Below are positions 36,305 to 44,443 of a DNA stretch of 64,000 bases, in pieces. Below the pieces are notes generated by a model. The model was not told where the DNA came from and did no database searches. It saw only the letters and a list, made by a program, of their open reading frames with translations. Positions within the stretch are counted from its first letter, which is position 1, and every line of letters begins with the position of its first letter. The position numbers were made by a program, and so were the translations under genes. This stretch comes from Streptomyces luteogriseus (lineage in GTDB: Bacteria > Actinomycetota > Actinomycetes > Streptomycetales > Streptomycetaceae): positions 3,658,001 to 3,722,000 of the forward strand of contig NZ_JACHMS010000001.1 in NCBI RefSeq assembly GCF_014205055.1, given 5' to 3'.

Positions 36305-37438
36305 TCAGGCCGTGCGGGCGGGGCCGGGGTGGTCGGGGGGCGCGGGGTGGTCGGCGGGCGCAGGGTGGTCGGAGGTCACGGGGTGGTCGGAGGTCACGGG
36401 GTGCCCGGGAGCCGCGGTGTACCCGGGAGCCACGGGGTATCCAGGGGTCGCGGGGGTCACGGGGTGCCCGGGGTACGGGGTGGGCGGCGGCGCCGGGGAC
36501 GAGAGGCGCTGGGGCTTGTGACGCCGGGCGAGCCACAGCACGAGCGCGGCGTAGAGCAGGTCGGTGACCACGGCGGTGAGGGCCAGCGGCCAGGGCGCGT
36601 CGGCGGCGGTCTCGTCCGACGTCAGTCCGTCGACGACCGCGGCGGAGGCGCCGAAGGCCAGCAGGTTGTTCAGGACGTGCAGGGCGATCGCCGCTTCCAG
36701 CCCGCCGGTGCGGATCGTGAGGAGCCCCGCCACCAGGCCGTTCACCAGCAGACCGAGGAAGCCCCACCGGGTCCCCCAGCCGTGGGCGGCGGCGAACAGC
36801 ACGGCCTGCGGAAGCACGGCGAACCACGGGGAGCGCACGAACGCCCCGACCGCCTGGGTCAGCCAGCCCCGGAACACGTACTCCTCGGCCGCGGCCTGCA
36901 GCGGCACGAGGACGGCCAGTACGGCCAGGGCCGTGAGGAAGGAACTCCACCCCACCCAGGTGTCGGACTCGCCCGAGTCGCCCGGCAGGAGGAACGCCGT
37001 CCCCGTGAGCAGGAGGATGGGCAGCAGCCCGGCCAGCAGACACCTCCCGAGCCAGCCGATCCGCAGTCGGCCGGTCACCGAGGAGACTGTGCCGGCGCGC
37101 CGTCTCGCCGGCCACAGTGTGGCCAGCAGCACCAGGGGCAGGGCTATCGCGAGGGACACCAGATCCATCGCCGTGTTCCCGAGCGGCCCTAAGTCGACGC
37201 CCCCGTCGGGCAGTTCCGGCGCGCCGAGCGCCGTGCCCAGACCGTAGGTGACGGCCAGCAGCACGAGCAGGAGGACGACGTAGGCGAAGCTCATCAGCAC
37301 GGTGCCGACCAACGGCCGCCACCAGCGGTGACATCCGGTGGTGCGGTCCATGCGGTGGTACGGGTGAGGGGTGGGGTCCGGGAGCGGGCCGACGGGGTGC
37401 GCGGTCGGGTAGGCGGGGTAGGGCGATGCGTTTGTCAT
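36305..37438 (-). CDS. CPBP-family intramembrane metalloprotease homologue
   Basis: 377 residues with about eight transmembrane helices. The CPBP/Abi motifs are intact: EE-x3-R at Glu185, Glu186, Arg190 (AAAEEYVFRGWL), a following FAAAHGWG histidine, and HVLNNLLAF with H-x3-N. Family members cleave CAAX-type proteins or transmembrane segments, or protect against bacteriocins. The N-terminal 30 and C-terminal 60 residues are Pro/His-rich and unconserved. The C-terminal part is made of DHPxxx hexapeptide repeats that match an 18-base DNA repeat. Start: ATG 37438; two further in-frame ATGs (37447, 37450) lie just upstream. Role unknown. Confidence 0.85.
   Translation of the reverse strand: MTNASPYPAYPTAHPVGPLPDPTPHPYHRMDRTTGCHRWWRPLVGTVLMSFAYVVLLLVLLAVTYGLGTALGAPELPDGGVDLGPLGNTAMDLVSLAIALPLVLLATLWPARRRAGTVSSVTGRLRIGWLGRCLLAGLLPILLLTGTAFLLPGDSGESDTWVGWSSFLTALAVLAVLVPLQAAAEEYVFRGWLTQAVGAFVRSPWFAVLPQAVLFAAAHGWGTRWGFLGLLVNGLVAGLLTIRTGGLEAAIALHVLNNLLAFGASAAVVDGLTSDETAADAPWPLALTAVVTDLLYAALVLWLARRHKPQRLSSPAPPPTPYPGHPVTPATPGYPVAPGYTAAPGHPVTSDHPVTSDHPAPADHPAPPDHPGPARTA
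36328..36399. repeat. 18-bp tandem repeat at the 3' end of the CPBP gene
   Basis: Four copies of an 18-base unit with the shared core GGTGGTCGG begin at 36328, 36346, 36364 and 36382. They encode the DHPxxx repeats of the protein tail; related but weaker units continue to about 36480. Unit length keeps the frame if copy number changes. Confidence 0.85.
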
Positions 37439-37518
37439 GATCAGCATCATGACAGCGCCGGTTGCGTGGATCACACGCCTTTCAGCGCACTCGCCCACCT
37501 CGCCCAGGAGGCACCCAG

Positions 37519-37827
37519 ATGATCGACTCCGCCCGCTCCGCCGAGCCCCGGGACTTCGGCCCCGCTCGGTACATCGCCCCCTACCTTCTGCTCGTCCTGG
37601 CCGACGCCGGGACCGCGAAGGCGTCGGCCGGCGACCGGCCCGTGCTGTTCGGGCTGTTCGCGGCCGTGGCCGTGCTCGGCGTGGTGAGCGCCGCCGTATG
37701 TCTGCGGCGGATGTGGGCCACACACCAGCGCCGCGCCCAGCCCGGCTGGACACGCTTACTCGGCGCACTTCTCGCTGCCTACGGCCTGTACGTCACGTTT
37801 CGCGTCCTCCACGACCTCACGGGATGA
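37519..37827 (+). CDS. Small membrane protein, unknown function
   Basis: 102 residues with three predicted helices (about 16-28, 40-62, 78-96). A CAGGAGG ribosome site lies eight bases before ATG 37519, one of the best in the window, so the gene is real. No family recognised. Divergent from the CPBP gene and convergent with the prepilin peptidase gene. Its stop codon lies inside the loop and stem of a strong hairpin. Confidence 0.75.
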   Translation: MIDSARSAEPRDFGPARYIAPYLLLVLADAGTAKASAGDRPVLFGLFAAVAVLGVVSAAVCLRRMWATHQRRAQPGWTRLLGALLAAYGLYVTFRVLHDLTG

Positions 37828-37836
37828 TCCCGTGAG
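37816..37836. terminator. Hairpin overlapping a stop codon, between convergent genes
   Basis: CTCACGGGAT and ATCCCGTGAG form a perfect 10-bp stem around a single G. The TGA of the small membrane protein gene is in the middle. The symmetric hairpin can serve both that gene and the convergent prepilin peptidase gene, which ends 17 bases further on. Confidence 0.7.
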
Positions 37837-37852
37837 ACGCCGGGCACCGGTG

Positions 37853-38581
37853 TCAAGCCGTGTACGCGCCCACCAGCAGGCCCAGGTACGCCCCCGTGAT
37901 CAGGAACGGGCCGAAGGGGATGGCCGTTTTGCGGGTGGCCCGGCGGGTGACCAGCAGGGCTCCGCCGTACAGGGCGCCCAGGAGGAAGCCGGCGAAGGTG
38001 CCGAGCATGACGGTCGGCCAGCCGTACCAGCCGAGGGCGGCGCCGGTACCGAGGGCGAGCTTGACGTCGCCGAAGCCCATGCCCGCGGGGTTGATGAGGA
38101 ACAGGACGAAGTAGCCGCCGCCCAGGGCGAGGGAGCCGAGCAGGGCGGTCGTCCAGACGCCCGCGTGTTCGGGGACGAGGGCGGTGAGGCCCAGCAGGGC
38201 GAGTGCGGCACCGGCGAAGGGGAGCGTGAGCGGGTCGGGCAGGCGCCGTACGCGGAAGTCGACGACCGTGAGCAGCACGCCGGCCGGGGCCAGCAGCAGC
38301 CAGACGCCCAGCTCCGGGCGGGTGCCGGTCGCGGCGGCGAGGAGCGCGCAGACCAGGGCGGTGGCGACCATCAGGGGGACCGTACGCGGCCCGTATCCGC
38401 GCTCCTCGCACGCCGGGCACGCCGCGCGCCCCAGCCAGCCCCCGAGGGCGTGACCGCCGGGGCACTCCCCGCGCCATGCCTCACCCGAGGGCGCCGAAAA
38501 CCGGTAGGCCGCGCGCGGCAGCAGCGCTCCCGCCACCGCACCCCACAGCGCGGCGGCGACGACCAGCGGCCCGGTACTCAT
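37853..38581 (-). CDS. Prepilin peptidase (A24 aspartyl protease)
   Basis: 242 residues with about seven helices. The two catalytic aspartates are Asp108 in VVDFRVRRLPD and Asp172 in GFGDVKLA, the FGD-type motif of TadV/PilD enzymes. An N-terminal loop contains cysteine pairs (ECPGG, CPACEE), remnants of the zinc-binding methyltransferase segment of PilD-type enzymes. It removes the leader of Flp and TadE-type pseudopilins, for which genes lie about 7 kb away. ATG 38581 overlaps the stop of the LysM-BTAD gene by 4 bases, so the two are translated together. Confidence 0.93.
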   Translation of the reverse strand: MSTGPLVVAAALWGAVAGALLPRAAYRFSAPSGEAWRGECPGGHALGGWLGRAACPACEERGYGPRTVPLMVATALVCALLAAATGTRPELGVWLLLAPAGVLLTVVDFRVRRLPDPLTLPFAGAALALLGLTALVPEHAGVWTTALLGSLALGGGYFVLFLINPAGMGFGDVKLALGTGAALGWYGWPTVMLGTFAGFLLGALYGGALLVTRRATRKTAIPFGPFLITGAYLGLLVGAYTA

Positions 38582-41500
38582 CCCACCGCGGCGATCGCGT
38601 CACGCCACGTCGGCAGCAGCTCGTCGAGCAGCGCCTCGGTGCGCGGCGGCAGCCCGCGGGCCCCGCTGCGGCCGATGAGGTCGGTGGCGAGCTCGGTCAG
38701 CCGGACCGCGTCGCCGGTGGAGTGCGTGGCGCGCAGCAGCTCGTGCCACAGGCGCTCGTCGGCCGGAGCGGTACGCAGCGCCGCGTTCAGCGCCTCGATG
38801 GCCTTCTCCGTACGGTCCTTCTCCATGTGGAACTCGCACAGCGCGAGTCCCGTGTCCGCGACGAGCAGCGGCAGCTGGGCGTCGACGATCTCGTGCGTGA
38901 GCCACCGGTAGCGCCCCTCGGGCCGGTCGGCGAGCAGCGGCCCGCGCACCAGCACGAGCGCGTCGGTGAGCAGCCGCCCGCGCACGGCCCGGCTGCCGAC
39001 GCCCTTGCCCTGCGTGGCCTCGTGGTAGAGGGACCGCAGCACGTCGAGGTCGGAGACGACCGTCTTGGCGAGCGTGAGCCGCCCGCTCGCGTCCCGGCCG
39101 AGGCGGGGCGTGCCGTCGGGGTCGGTGCCGAGCCAGATCCGCAGCCGGTCGAGCAGCGCGTTGCGCACGTCGTCGGTGACGCCGCGCGGCCACAGCGCGG
39201 AGGACAGCACCCGCGGGTGCACACCCTCGCGGTGCAGGAGCAGCAGGGCGAGCGCCTCGTGCAGCAGCGCGCTGCGCTCCCCGTCCGGGGTGTCCAGGCC
39301 GATGATCTCGTACGGTCCGACGAGCCGGGCGTACACGGCCGGCCGCCCTTGCTCGCTGATGTCGACGAGGAACGGCGGGGCGGTCGCGGGTCCGTCCGTG
39401 TCGCGCTCCGGGTCGGACTCGACGAACAGCTCGACCACGGCCCGCTGCTGGGCGACCGGCAACAACTGGGCGTCGAGTTCGAGTCCGAGGAGGGGTGCGA
39501 GCAGCTTGCCCTCGCCGGTGATCTCCATCTCCCAGGCGGCGCCCGGCAGATCGCCGGTCTCGGTGCCGACGAGGTAGCCGATGCCGAGACGGCTGGCGTC
39601 GGCGGCCAGTTCGGCGAGCGTGACGGCCTCCTCGGCGGACGGCTGGGCGGCGAGCAGGACGAGGTGCGGGGCCCAGCGGGTGTGCTGGGCGGGGCCGGTA
39701 CGCCCGGTGAGGACGGAGTCGTGCCCGGCGGCGCCCAGCGCTCCGCGCCGCTGTCGCGTCTCGGCCTCCATGGTCTCGACGAGCGCCTCGATGTCCTCGA
39801 GGTGGCGGATCCGGTTCGGGGCGAGGGGGGTGAGGTCCTCGCCGAACCCGACGAGCGTGATGGTCATGCGGTCGGACCAGCCGTTGGTCGCCAACTCGGC
39901 GGCGACGGACGCGAAGACGGCGGCCCGGTCGGCCTCCCGGCCGCTCAGCGACACGATGCCGGGCACGGCCTCCAGGTTGAGCAGCAGCCGAGAGTCGTCC
40001 ATGGTGCCGAGGCTGACCAGCCCCGGGTAGGGCGCTGCGGTGTCGGTGTCCTCGTAGCGCTCGGCGTCGGTCCGGGACAGCATCCAGAACGTCTGGTCCT
40101 GCCCCTGCTGCCAGGGGGCCGGGGGCTTCCCGGCGGGCTGGGCGAGCTGGAGGTGCAGGTCGCCGCTGCTGAGCCAGGCCGCGTAGACGACCGGCAGCGC
40201 GCGCGATTCCTCGGCGAGGGAGGCGGCGAGACCGCGCAGGCTCCGGTCGAGCAGCCGTACGCCCTCGGGGTCGGCGCCGACGAGCAGCGCGTCCTGGACG
40301 TCCTGCGCGTCGCCGCTCGGCGTGGGCGGCTCCATGCCGCGGCGCCCGCCGACGGCACCGAACGCCGACTGCCACAGCGCCTGCCGGCGCCGCCGGCCCA
40401 GGGCGCCGAGGAGACCGGCGGCGAGGAGGGGCGCGGTGAGGAGGGCTTCGGGGAGGCCGAAGGAGCTGTCGGACTCGGCGCCGACGGCGGTGGCCTGCTG
40501 GTGCCCGGTGCCGGGGGCGGGCCGCTGCTGGTCGGGGACGGACACCTGGGTGGCGCCGCCACCGGCGTGCTCGTGTCCGCCGCCCTGGGCGCCGGAGCCG
40601 CCACCGCCCTGGGCGTGGTCCCCGGTCCGGGCGTAGTCGCTGATCTGCTGCTGCACGTCCGGCGACACGTGGGGCGCCTCGTCGGGCATCTCGACGAGGT
40701 CGCCGCCGCGGGCGTCGCCCGGCATCTCCATGATCCAGCCGGGCCGGATGAGACTGGCCTCGGAGAGCTTGGACCCGTCCGGCTGCACGCGGTCCTTGTT
40801 GAGCTCGAAGATCTCCTTGTAGCGGCGCCCGTCACCGAGGTGCCGTTGGGCTATCTCCCAGAGTGAGTCGTGGTGACGCCCCTCGGGCGGCTGGATCCGG
40901 TAGAACTTCGTGTCGCCCTGCTTGGCGGTGCTGCCGCCGGCATCGGCGTGGGCGGCGGCGTGCGAGGCCTGCTCGGCGAGGGCCGCGGCGGCGCCGGAGG
41001 CCTGCTCCTGCTGCTGGGCGAAGATGCCCGGGGTGGCCTGGGCGGCCGCGACGGTCGGCTTCTGGTTGGCGTCGTAGCCGTTCCCCAGCTGCGACAGCCC
41101 GGGCGTGAAGCTGGCGGCGGTCGCGCCGACGAGCAGCAGCGCGGCGACGAGCTGGCGCGCCAGCAACTGGCTCGGCCCCGCGCCCGGCACCCGGCCCGGC
41201 ACGCCGACACCCGACAGCGCGGCCTTCATCTCCACGAGCACGCACGCCGTGAACTGCGCCCACGCCAGCCACACGATGACGGTGAGGATGTTCAGGAAGG
41301 TATGAACGGTGATCTCTTGCTGCAGCCAGTCGAAACTGGGCACCCCGTCCGGCAGCGGCCACCCGATCTGCGTGGCCAGCGCGCCCGGCACACCGACGAG
41401 CAGCACGGCCAGGGCGAGGAAGGCGAAGAACGCCTTCACGAAGTCCCCGAACGAGCGTCGCCGGATCCGCACGGCCTGCGGGGTCCGGTTCCGCGGGGCG

Positions 41501-41586
41501 GCCGTGGCCCCCGCCGTCGTTCCCGTCGTACTTCCCGACGTACTTCCCGTCGAGCTTGACGAGCTTGAGGTGCGGCGTCGCGGCAT
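38578..41586 (-). CDS. Membrane protein with LysM and C-terminal BTAD/SARP-type domain
   Basis: 1002 residues. After a Ser/Thr-rich N-terminus come three helices (about 47-70, 90-112, 143-162). A LysM-like segment follows (about 228-290: YRIQPPEGRHHDSLWEIAQRH, then NKDRVQPDGSKL). A Gly/His-rich linker leads to a fourth helix near 385-405. The C-terminal part (about 830-1000) resembles the winged-helix plus BTAD region of SARP regulators (ARLVGPYEIIG, VLSSALWPRG, NALLDRLRIWLG, then helical repeats). A DNA-binding-type module on a membrane-anchored cell-wall-binding protein is unusual. It overlaps the prepilin peptidase gene, so a link to Tad pilus assembly is likely. Whether it binds DNA is open. 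Start ATG 41586. Confidence 0.8.
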   Translation of the reverse strand: MPRRRTSSSSSSTGSTSGSTTGTTAGATAAPRNRTPQAVRIRRRSFGDFVKAFFAFLALAVLLVGVPGALATQIGWPLPDGVPSFDWLQQEITVHTFLNILTVIVWLAWAQFTACVLVEMKAALSGVGVPGRVPGAGPSQLLARQLVAALLLVGATAASFTPGLSQLGNGYDANQKPTVAAAQATPGIFAQQQEQASGAAAALAEQASHAAAHADAGGSTAKQGDTKFYRIQPPEGRHHDSLWEIAQRHLGDGRRYKEIFELNKDRVQPDGSKLSEASLIRPGWIMEMPGDARGGDLVEMPDEAPHVSPDVQQQISDYARTGDHAQGGGGSGAQGGGHEHAGGGATQVSVPDQQRPAPGTGHQQATAVGAESDSSFGLPEALLTAPLLAAGLLGALGRRRRQALWQSAFGAVGGRRGMEPPTPSGDAQDVQDALLVGADPEGVRLLDRSLRGLAASLAEESRALPVVYAAWLSSGDLHLQLAQPAGKPPAPWQQGQDQTFWMLSRTDAERYEDTDTAAPYPGLVSLGTMDDSRLLLNLEAVPGIVSLSGREADRAAVFASVAAELATNGWSDRMTITLVGFGEDLTPLAPNRIRHLEDIEALVETMEAETRQRRGALGAAGHDSVLTGRTGPAQHTRWAPHLVLLAAQPSAEEAVTLAELAADASRLGIGYLVGTETGDLPGAAWEMEITGEGKLLAPLLGLELDAQLLPVAQQRAVVELFVESDPERDTDGPATAPPFLVDISEQGRPAVYARLVGPYEIIGLDTPDGERSALLHEALALLLLHREGVHPRVLSSALWPRGVTDDVRNALLDRLRIWLGTDPDGTPRLGRDASGRLTLAKTVVSDLDVLRSLYHEATQGKGVGSRAVRGRLLTDALVLVRGPLLADRPEGRYRWLTHEIVDAQLPLLVADTGLALCEFHMEKDRTEKAIEALNAALRTAPADERLWHELLRATHSTGDAVRLTELATDLIGRSGARGLPPRTEALLDELLPTWRDAIAAVG

Positions 41587-41920
41587 GGCGGGTGTCCTGG
41601 GGTCGAGTGTCGAGTGTGGAGTGAGCCGAGTGAGGTGAGGCCGAGCTGTGAGGTGAGGGGTGTGCTGAGCCTACAGAGATCTTATGGACTCTTATCGGGG
41701 TCGTCGAAGGGCGGAGTGAGGGAACGCCACCGACGTCCGGTTTACCCCTTTAGCCGGGGACAGTTGCCGCTGCGCCCGCACGACCAGGAACTCCGCCTTC
41801 GCAACTGCCACGCAGGCTCGTCACGTTCCCCACACAACCTCTCATGGTCGTTCAGGGGGCACCACGGGTCACTGATAGCTTCGTTCTCTGTTGCACACAC
41901 CGAACTTCGGGGGAGAAGCC
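41587..41920. other. Divergent intergenic region upstream of LysM-BTAD and lipoprotein genes
   Basis: About 330 bases. The first part (41600-41660) is a GTGAGG/GTGGAG-rich purine-skewed stretch. A likely minus-strand promoter is listed separately. A 10-base direct repeat of TCTTAT (41680 and 41690) overlaps that promoter. A GGGGGAG ribosome site for the lipoprotein gene lies at the right end. No gene seen. Confidence 0.6.
41679..41708 (-). promoter_or_regulatory. Candidate promoter for LysM-BTAD / prepilin peptidase unit
   Basis: On the minus strand TTCGAC and TAAGAT are separated by 18 bases, a fair match to Streptomyces vegetative promoters, about 93 bases before the start codon. ATAAGA is repeated 10 bases apart across the -10, which could be an operator. 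Confidence 0.35.
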
Positions 41921-42571
41921 GTGGCCCGCCGCGCACTGACCACCACTGCAGCAGCGTTCGCCGTGACGGCGGCGTTGCTTCTGACCGCCTGTGGCGGGGG
42001 CGACGACTCGTCGTCGGACGACATCAAGGGCGCGGGCAACAGCTCCAACAGCCCCTCGGCACCGGCTTCGCCCTCCGCGGGGTCCGACGTCAAGCGCCCG
42101 GTGACCAAGCTCCCGAGCAGCTTCCAGCTGACGTTCGAGAACTGGACGAGCAGCGATCCGGTGGAGCAGGCGGTGCTGAACGACGCGAAGGAAGAAGTCC
42201 GGGCCGGTTACGCGGCGATCATCGCCAACGACCCGGACAGTGAAGCCGTCGCGTTCTACGACACCGAGGGCGTCCGTGGGCAGACCAAGGAATGGATCAA
42301 GACCTACACGGACAAGAACCTCACCGTCATCGGCGAGCTGCCCGTGTTCGCCCCCAAGGTCAACGTGGCCAAGGACGGCAAGGGAGCCTCGCTCAGCTAC
42401 TGCACCGACGAGACCCGGGCGAAGACCAGGGACCGCAAGACCGGCAAGATGGAGGGGAATCCGGCGGGTACGAACCCCTACGTCAGCTACTCGGTCTCCC
42501 TGGCGAAGAGCGAGCAGGGCGTGTGGCAGAACGCGTCGGTGCACTCCGAGCGAGGCGGGTGCTCCAAGTGA
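41921..42571 (+). CDS. Lipoprotein of unknown function, cassette 1
   Basis: 216 residues. The signal peptide ends LLTAC with Cys24 lipidated, then a GGGDDSSSDD linker. The folded part (about 60-216) contains SDPVEQAVLNDAKEEVRAGYAAI, a KEWIKTYTDKNLTVIGELPVF stretch and a disulfide-capable pair (SYCTDE and RGGCSK). No named family recognised. The layout matches the lipoprotein at 56092-56763: same linker style, an INEWIK/TKEWIK helix and a terminal cysteine. Start GTG 41921 with GGGGGAG eight bases upstream. The stop overlaps the next gene start (GTGA). Predicted outer-face lipoprotein; role unknown. Confidence 0.82.
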   Translation: MARRALTTTAAAFAVTAALLLTACGGGDDSSSDDIKGAGNSSNSPSAPASPSAGSDVKRPVTKLPSSFQLTFENWTSSDPVEQAVLNDAKEEVRAGYAAIIANDPDSEAVAFYDTEGVRGQTKEWIKTYTDKNLTVIGELPVFAPKVNVAKDGKGASLSYCTDETRAKTRDRKTGKMEGNPAGTNPYVSYSVSLAKSEQGVWQNASVHSERGGCSK

Positions 42572-43623
42572 GGGCGCGCTACCGGGCGATACCACTGATC
42601 GTCACGTCACTCGCTTCGGCCCTGCTGGCATCGACGCCCGCCGGCGCGTTCGGAGGCGGCGGCTCGGGCACACGCGGTGGAGCCGACGGCCACGAATTGT
42701 CGGCGTCTGCCTCACAGTCCCGGATCAGGGTCACCCAGGAGAGCGGGCCGACCGGCGGCAAGCAGGGAACCGTCGCCTCGACGGACGTCAACTGGAAGCC
42801 GCCGCCGTGCTGGTACGAGCCGGTCTTCACCCCCGAACAGCTGAAGAACTTCTCGGAGAACGACGGCAGCGGCGACGCCGGACTGCGCGACGGCTGGTAC
42901 GGCTCGGAGCTCTGGACGGACCACTTCAGGGACGAGAAGGACGCCACCACCATCTTCACGAAGCCGGCGACCGTGAAGGGGTACAAGAACTACAACCTGG
43001 GCAAGAAGGGCTACTTCTGGCGCGGGGTGGCCCCGGACGTGACCGGGATCGATGACACGTCACTGTGCAGCAGGCTGATGTTCTGGCAGGACGCCGGCGA
43101 GATCCCCGACGTGCCGAACGCTCCCACGGCTGAAACGCTCGCCGACTACGCCTACAACAAGATCAAGGTCCCCGAGACCGAGGTGGAGCTGAAGCCTGCC
43201 GCCAAGTCGACGGTGAATCTCCCCACTTGGGTGTGGCTGGACAAGGGCACCTTCAGGGACGTCAAGGTCCGCGCGGAGCTCCCGGGTACGGGCCTCTGGG
43301 CGGAGACCACGGCCAAGCCGGTCGCCCTCCACCTGGACCCCGGCACCGAGGACGCCGAGGTCTTCCCCGCCTCCGGCGACTGCCGGATCAACGACGACGG
43401 CTCCATCGGCACCCCGTACACCAAGGGCAACGCCGACAAGACCCCGCCGTGCGGCATCCGTTACCTCCGCGCCACCGACGGCACCCCCTACCGGCTCTCC
43501 GCCAGCGTCACCTGGCAGATCACCTGGGAAGGCTCCGACGGCACCGGCGGCGACCTGCCCGACGGCACCTTCGAAACGACCCAGGAGATGAACGTCCAGG
43601 AAATCCAGTCGATCAACCGCTGA
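42568..43623 (+). CDS. Secreted protein of unknown function, cassette 1
   Basis: 351 residues. Signal peptide ends near residue 27 (ASTPAGA). Conserved blocks shared with the protein at 56754-57842: DVNWKPPPCWYEP near residue 73, a KGYKNYN...GYFWRGV block, LPTWVWLDKGTF, FPASGDCRIN, TPPCGIRYLR, VTWQITWEG and the exact end VQEIQSINR. Cysteines in the PPCWY, CRIN and PPCGI motifs probably form disulfides. No named family recognised. It is translationally coupled to the lipoprotein gene, so the two products probably work together at the cell surface. The coupled pair occurs twice in this window. Confidence 0.82.
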   Translation: MRARYRAIPLIVTSLASALLASTPAGAFGGGGSGTRGGADGHELSASASQSRIRVTQESGPTGGKQGTVASTDVNWKPPPCWYEPVFTPEQLKNFSENDGSGDAGLRDGWYGSELWTDHFRDEKDATTIFTKPATVKGYKNYNLGKKGYFWRGVAPDVTGIDDTSLCSRLMFWQDAGEIPDVPNAPTAETLADYAYNKIKVPETEVELKPAAKSTVNLPTWVWLDKGTFRDVKVRAELPGTGLWAETTAKPVALHLDPGTEDAEVFPASGDCRINDDGSIGTPYTKGNADKTPPCGIRYLRATDGTPYRLSASVTWQITWEGSDGTGGDLPDGTFETTQEMNVQEIQSINR

Positions 43624-43907
43624 CGGGCCGGGCCACCGGCCCCACCGTTCTGGGGGTCCAGGATGATTTCCATGCGCTCACCTCACATCAGCAAGTCGTA
43701 GTTGATGGTCCAGTCCAGCGGTCAGCATTTTCTGCAACCCGGCATCGCCCTGAATGTGGCGACCGTATCGGGGATGCGCTGATCGCGCTTCGTGCGGAAC
43801 CGTGAGCGGATGTGGTCGATGACCGTCTTCCGCATGGGCACAACCGTCGCCGAGAGACGTGAAAGGGCCCCGGATACGGGAATCCGGGGCCCTTTACTGC
43901 GCGTTCG
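43624..43907. other. Intergenic region between cassette 1 and the GG-leader peptide gene
   Basis: About 284 bases. Apart from the strong hairpin listed separately I see only a 37-codon minus-strand frame (43722-43835) with no ribosome site, which I do not call. Confidence 0.5.
43862..43895. terminator. Strong hairpin between convergent genes
   Basis: AAAGGGCCCCGGAT and ATCCGGGGCCCTTT form a perfect 14-bp stem with a 6-base loop, flanked by A and T runs on either side. It lies 12 bases after the GG-leader peptide gene stop (minus strand) and is the best intrinsic terminator in the window. It can act in both directions. Confidence 0.85.
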
Positions 43908-44138
43908 TCAGGAAGAGACGGCCGCGTTGAGGTGCAGGTCCGCCGCGATGCCCTGCGGCGAGACGGCGAGGCCCAGGCCGCCGCCGACGCCGGCGGTGAG
44001 GCCGGCGGCCGTGGTCTCGACGTAGAGACCGGCTGCGGCGCCGGCACCCGCGGCAGCACCGCCCGCCTGGCCGCCGGCGATGGAGTCCAGCTCGGCGTCG
44101 GACATCTGGGCGGTCTGGATCTGCGGGGTGAAGGCCAT
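43908..44138 (-). CDS. Small peptide with double-glycine leader (bacteriocin/RiPP-precursor-like)
   Basis: 76 residues. The N-terminal 22 residues end MSDAELDSIAGG, the classic double-glycine leader pattern (L/M-S-D-x-E-L-x-x-[IV]-x-GG) cleaved by C39 peptidase transporters. The remaining core of about 50 residues is Gly/Ala-rich with AAAGAGAAAG and GLTAGVGGGLGLAV and ends LHLNAAVSS. It has no cysteine and few Ser/Thr, so it is not a lanthipeptide. It looks more like an unmodified glycine-zipper class II bacteriocin or a signal peptide. ATG 44138 has AAGGGA ten bases upstream. No transporter or modification enzyme is adjacent; the tad genes are next on the same strand. Confidence 0.72.
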   Translation of the reverse strand: MAFTPQIQTAQMSDAELDSIAGGQAGGAAAGAGAAAGLYVETTAAGLTAGVGGGLGLAVSPQGIAADLHLNAAVSS

Positions 44139-44443
44139 GGGGGGCGGTTCCCTTCGTTCAATAATTCGAAGTGCTCGAGCGCGACCGATCAAAGCACGTC
44201 GGAAGAAGGGGCGGCCAGTCCGTGCCCAGTCCGTGGATATGAATGTGCGTGGATTTCTGGGCGCGAATTCATGAGTGTGACCATTCGGCCACATGGGACC
44301 CCGTGGTCTTCACACCCTCTGCCACTTCGCGGTCCGGAAACGCCTTCCGCGGCACAAGAAATGGGCCGGACTCGGTTTCTGCCCCACCCCGTCCCGACCT
44401 CACGGTGAACGGTGTGCAGATTCGCCGGATGTTCCGGTCCGGC
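44139..44443. other. Gap between GG-leader peptide gene and tad cluster end
   Basis: About 305 bases. It should contain the end of the tad transcript and the promoter of the peptide gene. A weak GCCGGA/TCCGGC inverted repeat lies just after the last tad gene. Nothing else recognised. Confidence 0.4.

Noticed and set aside
41679..41708. SARP-type heptamer repeats at the LysM-BTAD promoter
   Set aside because: The repeated ATAAGA has 10-base spacing and does not resemble the TCGAG-type heptamers of SARP sites.
43722..43835. 37-codon minus-strand frame after the cassette 1 genes
   Set aside because: No ribosome site, no resemblance to a known family, and next to a terminator. I do not call it a gene.
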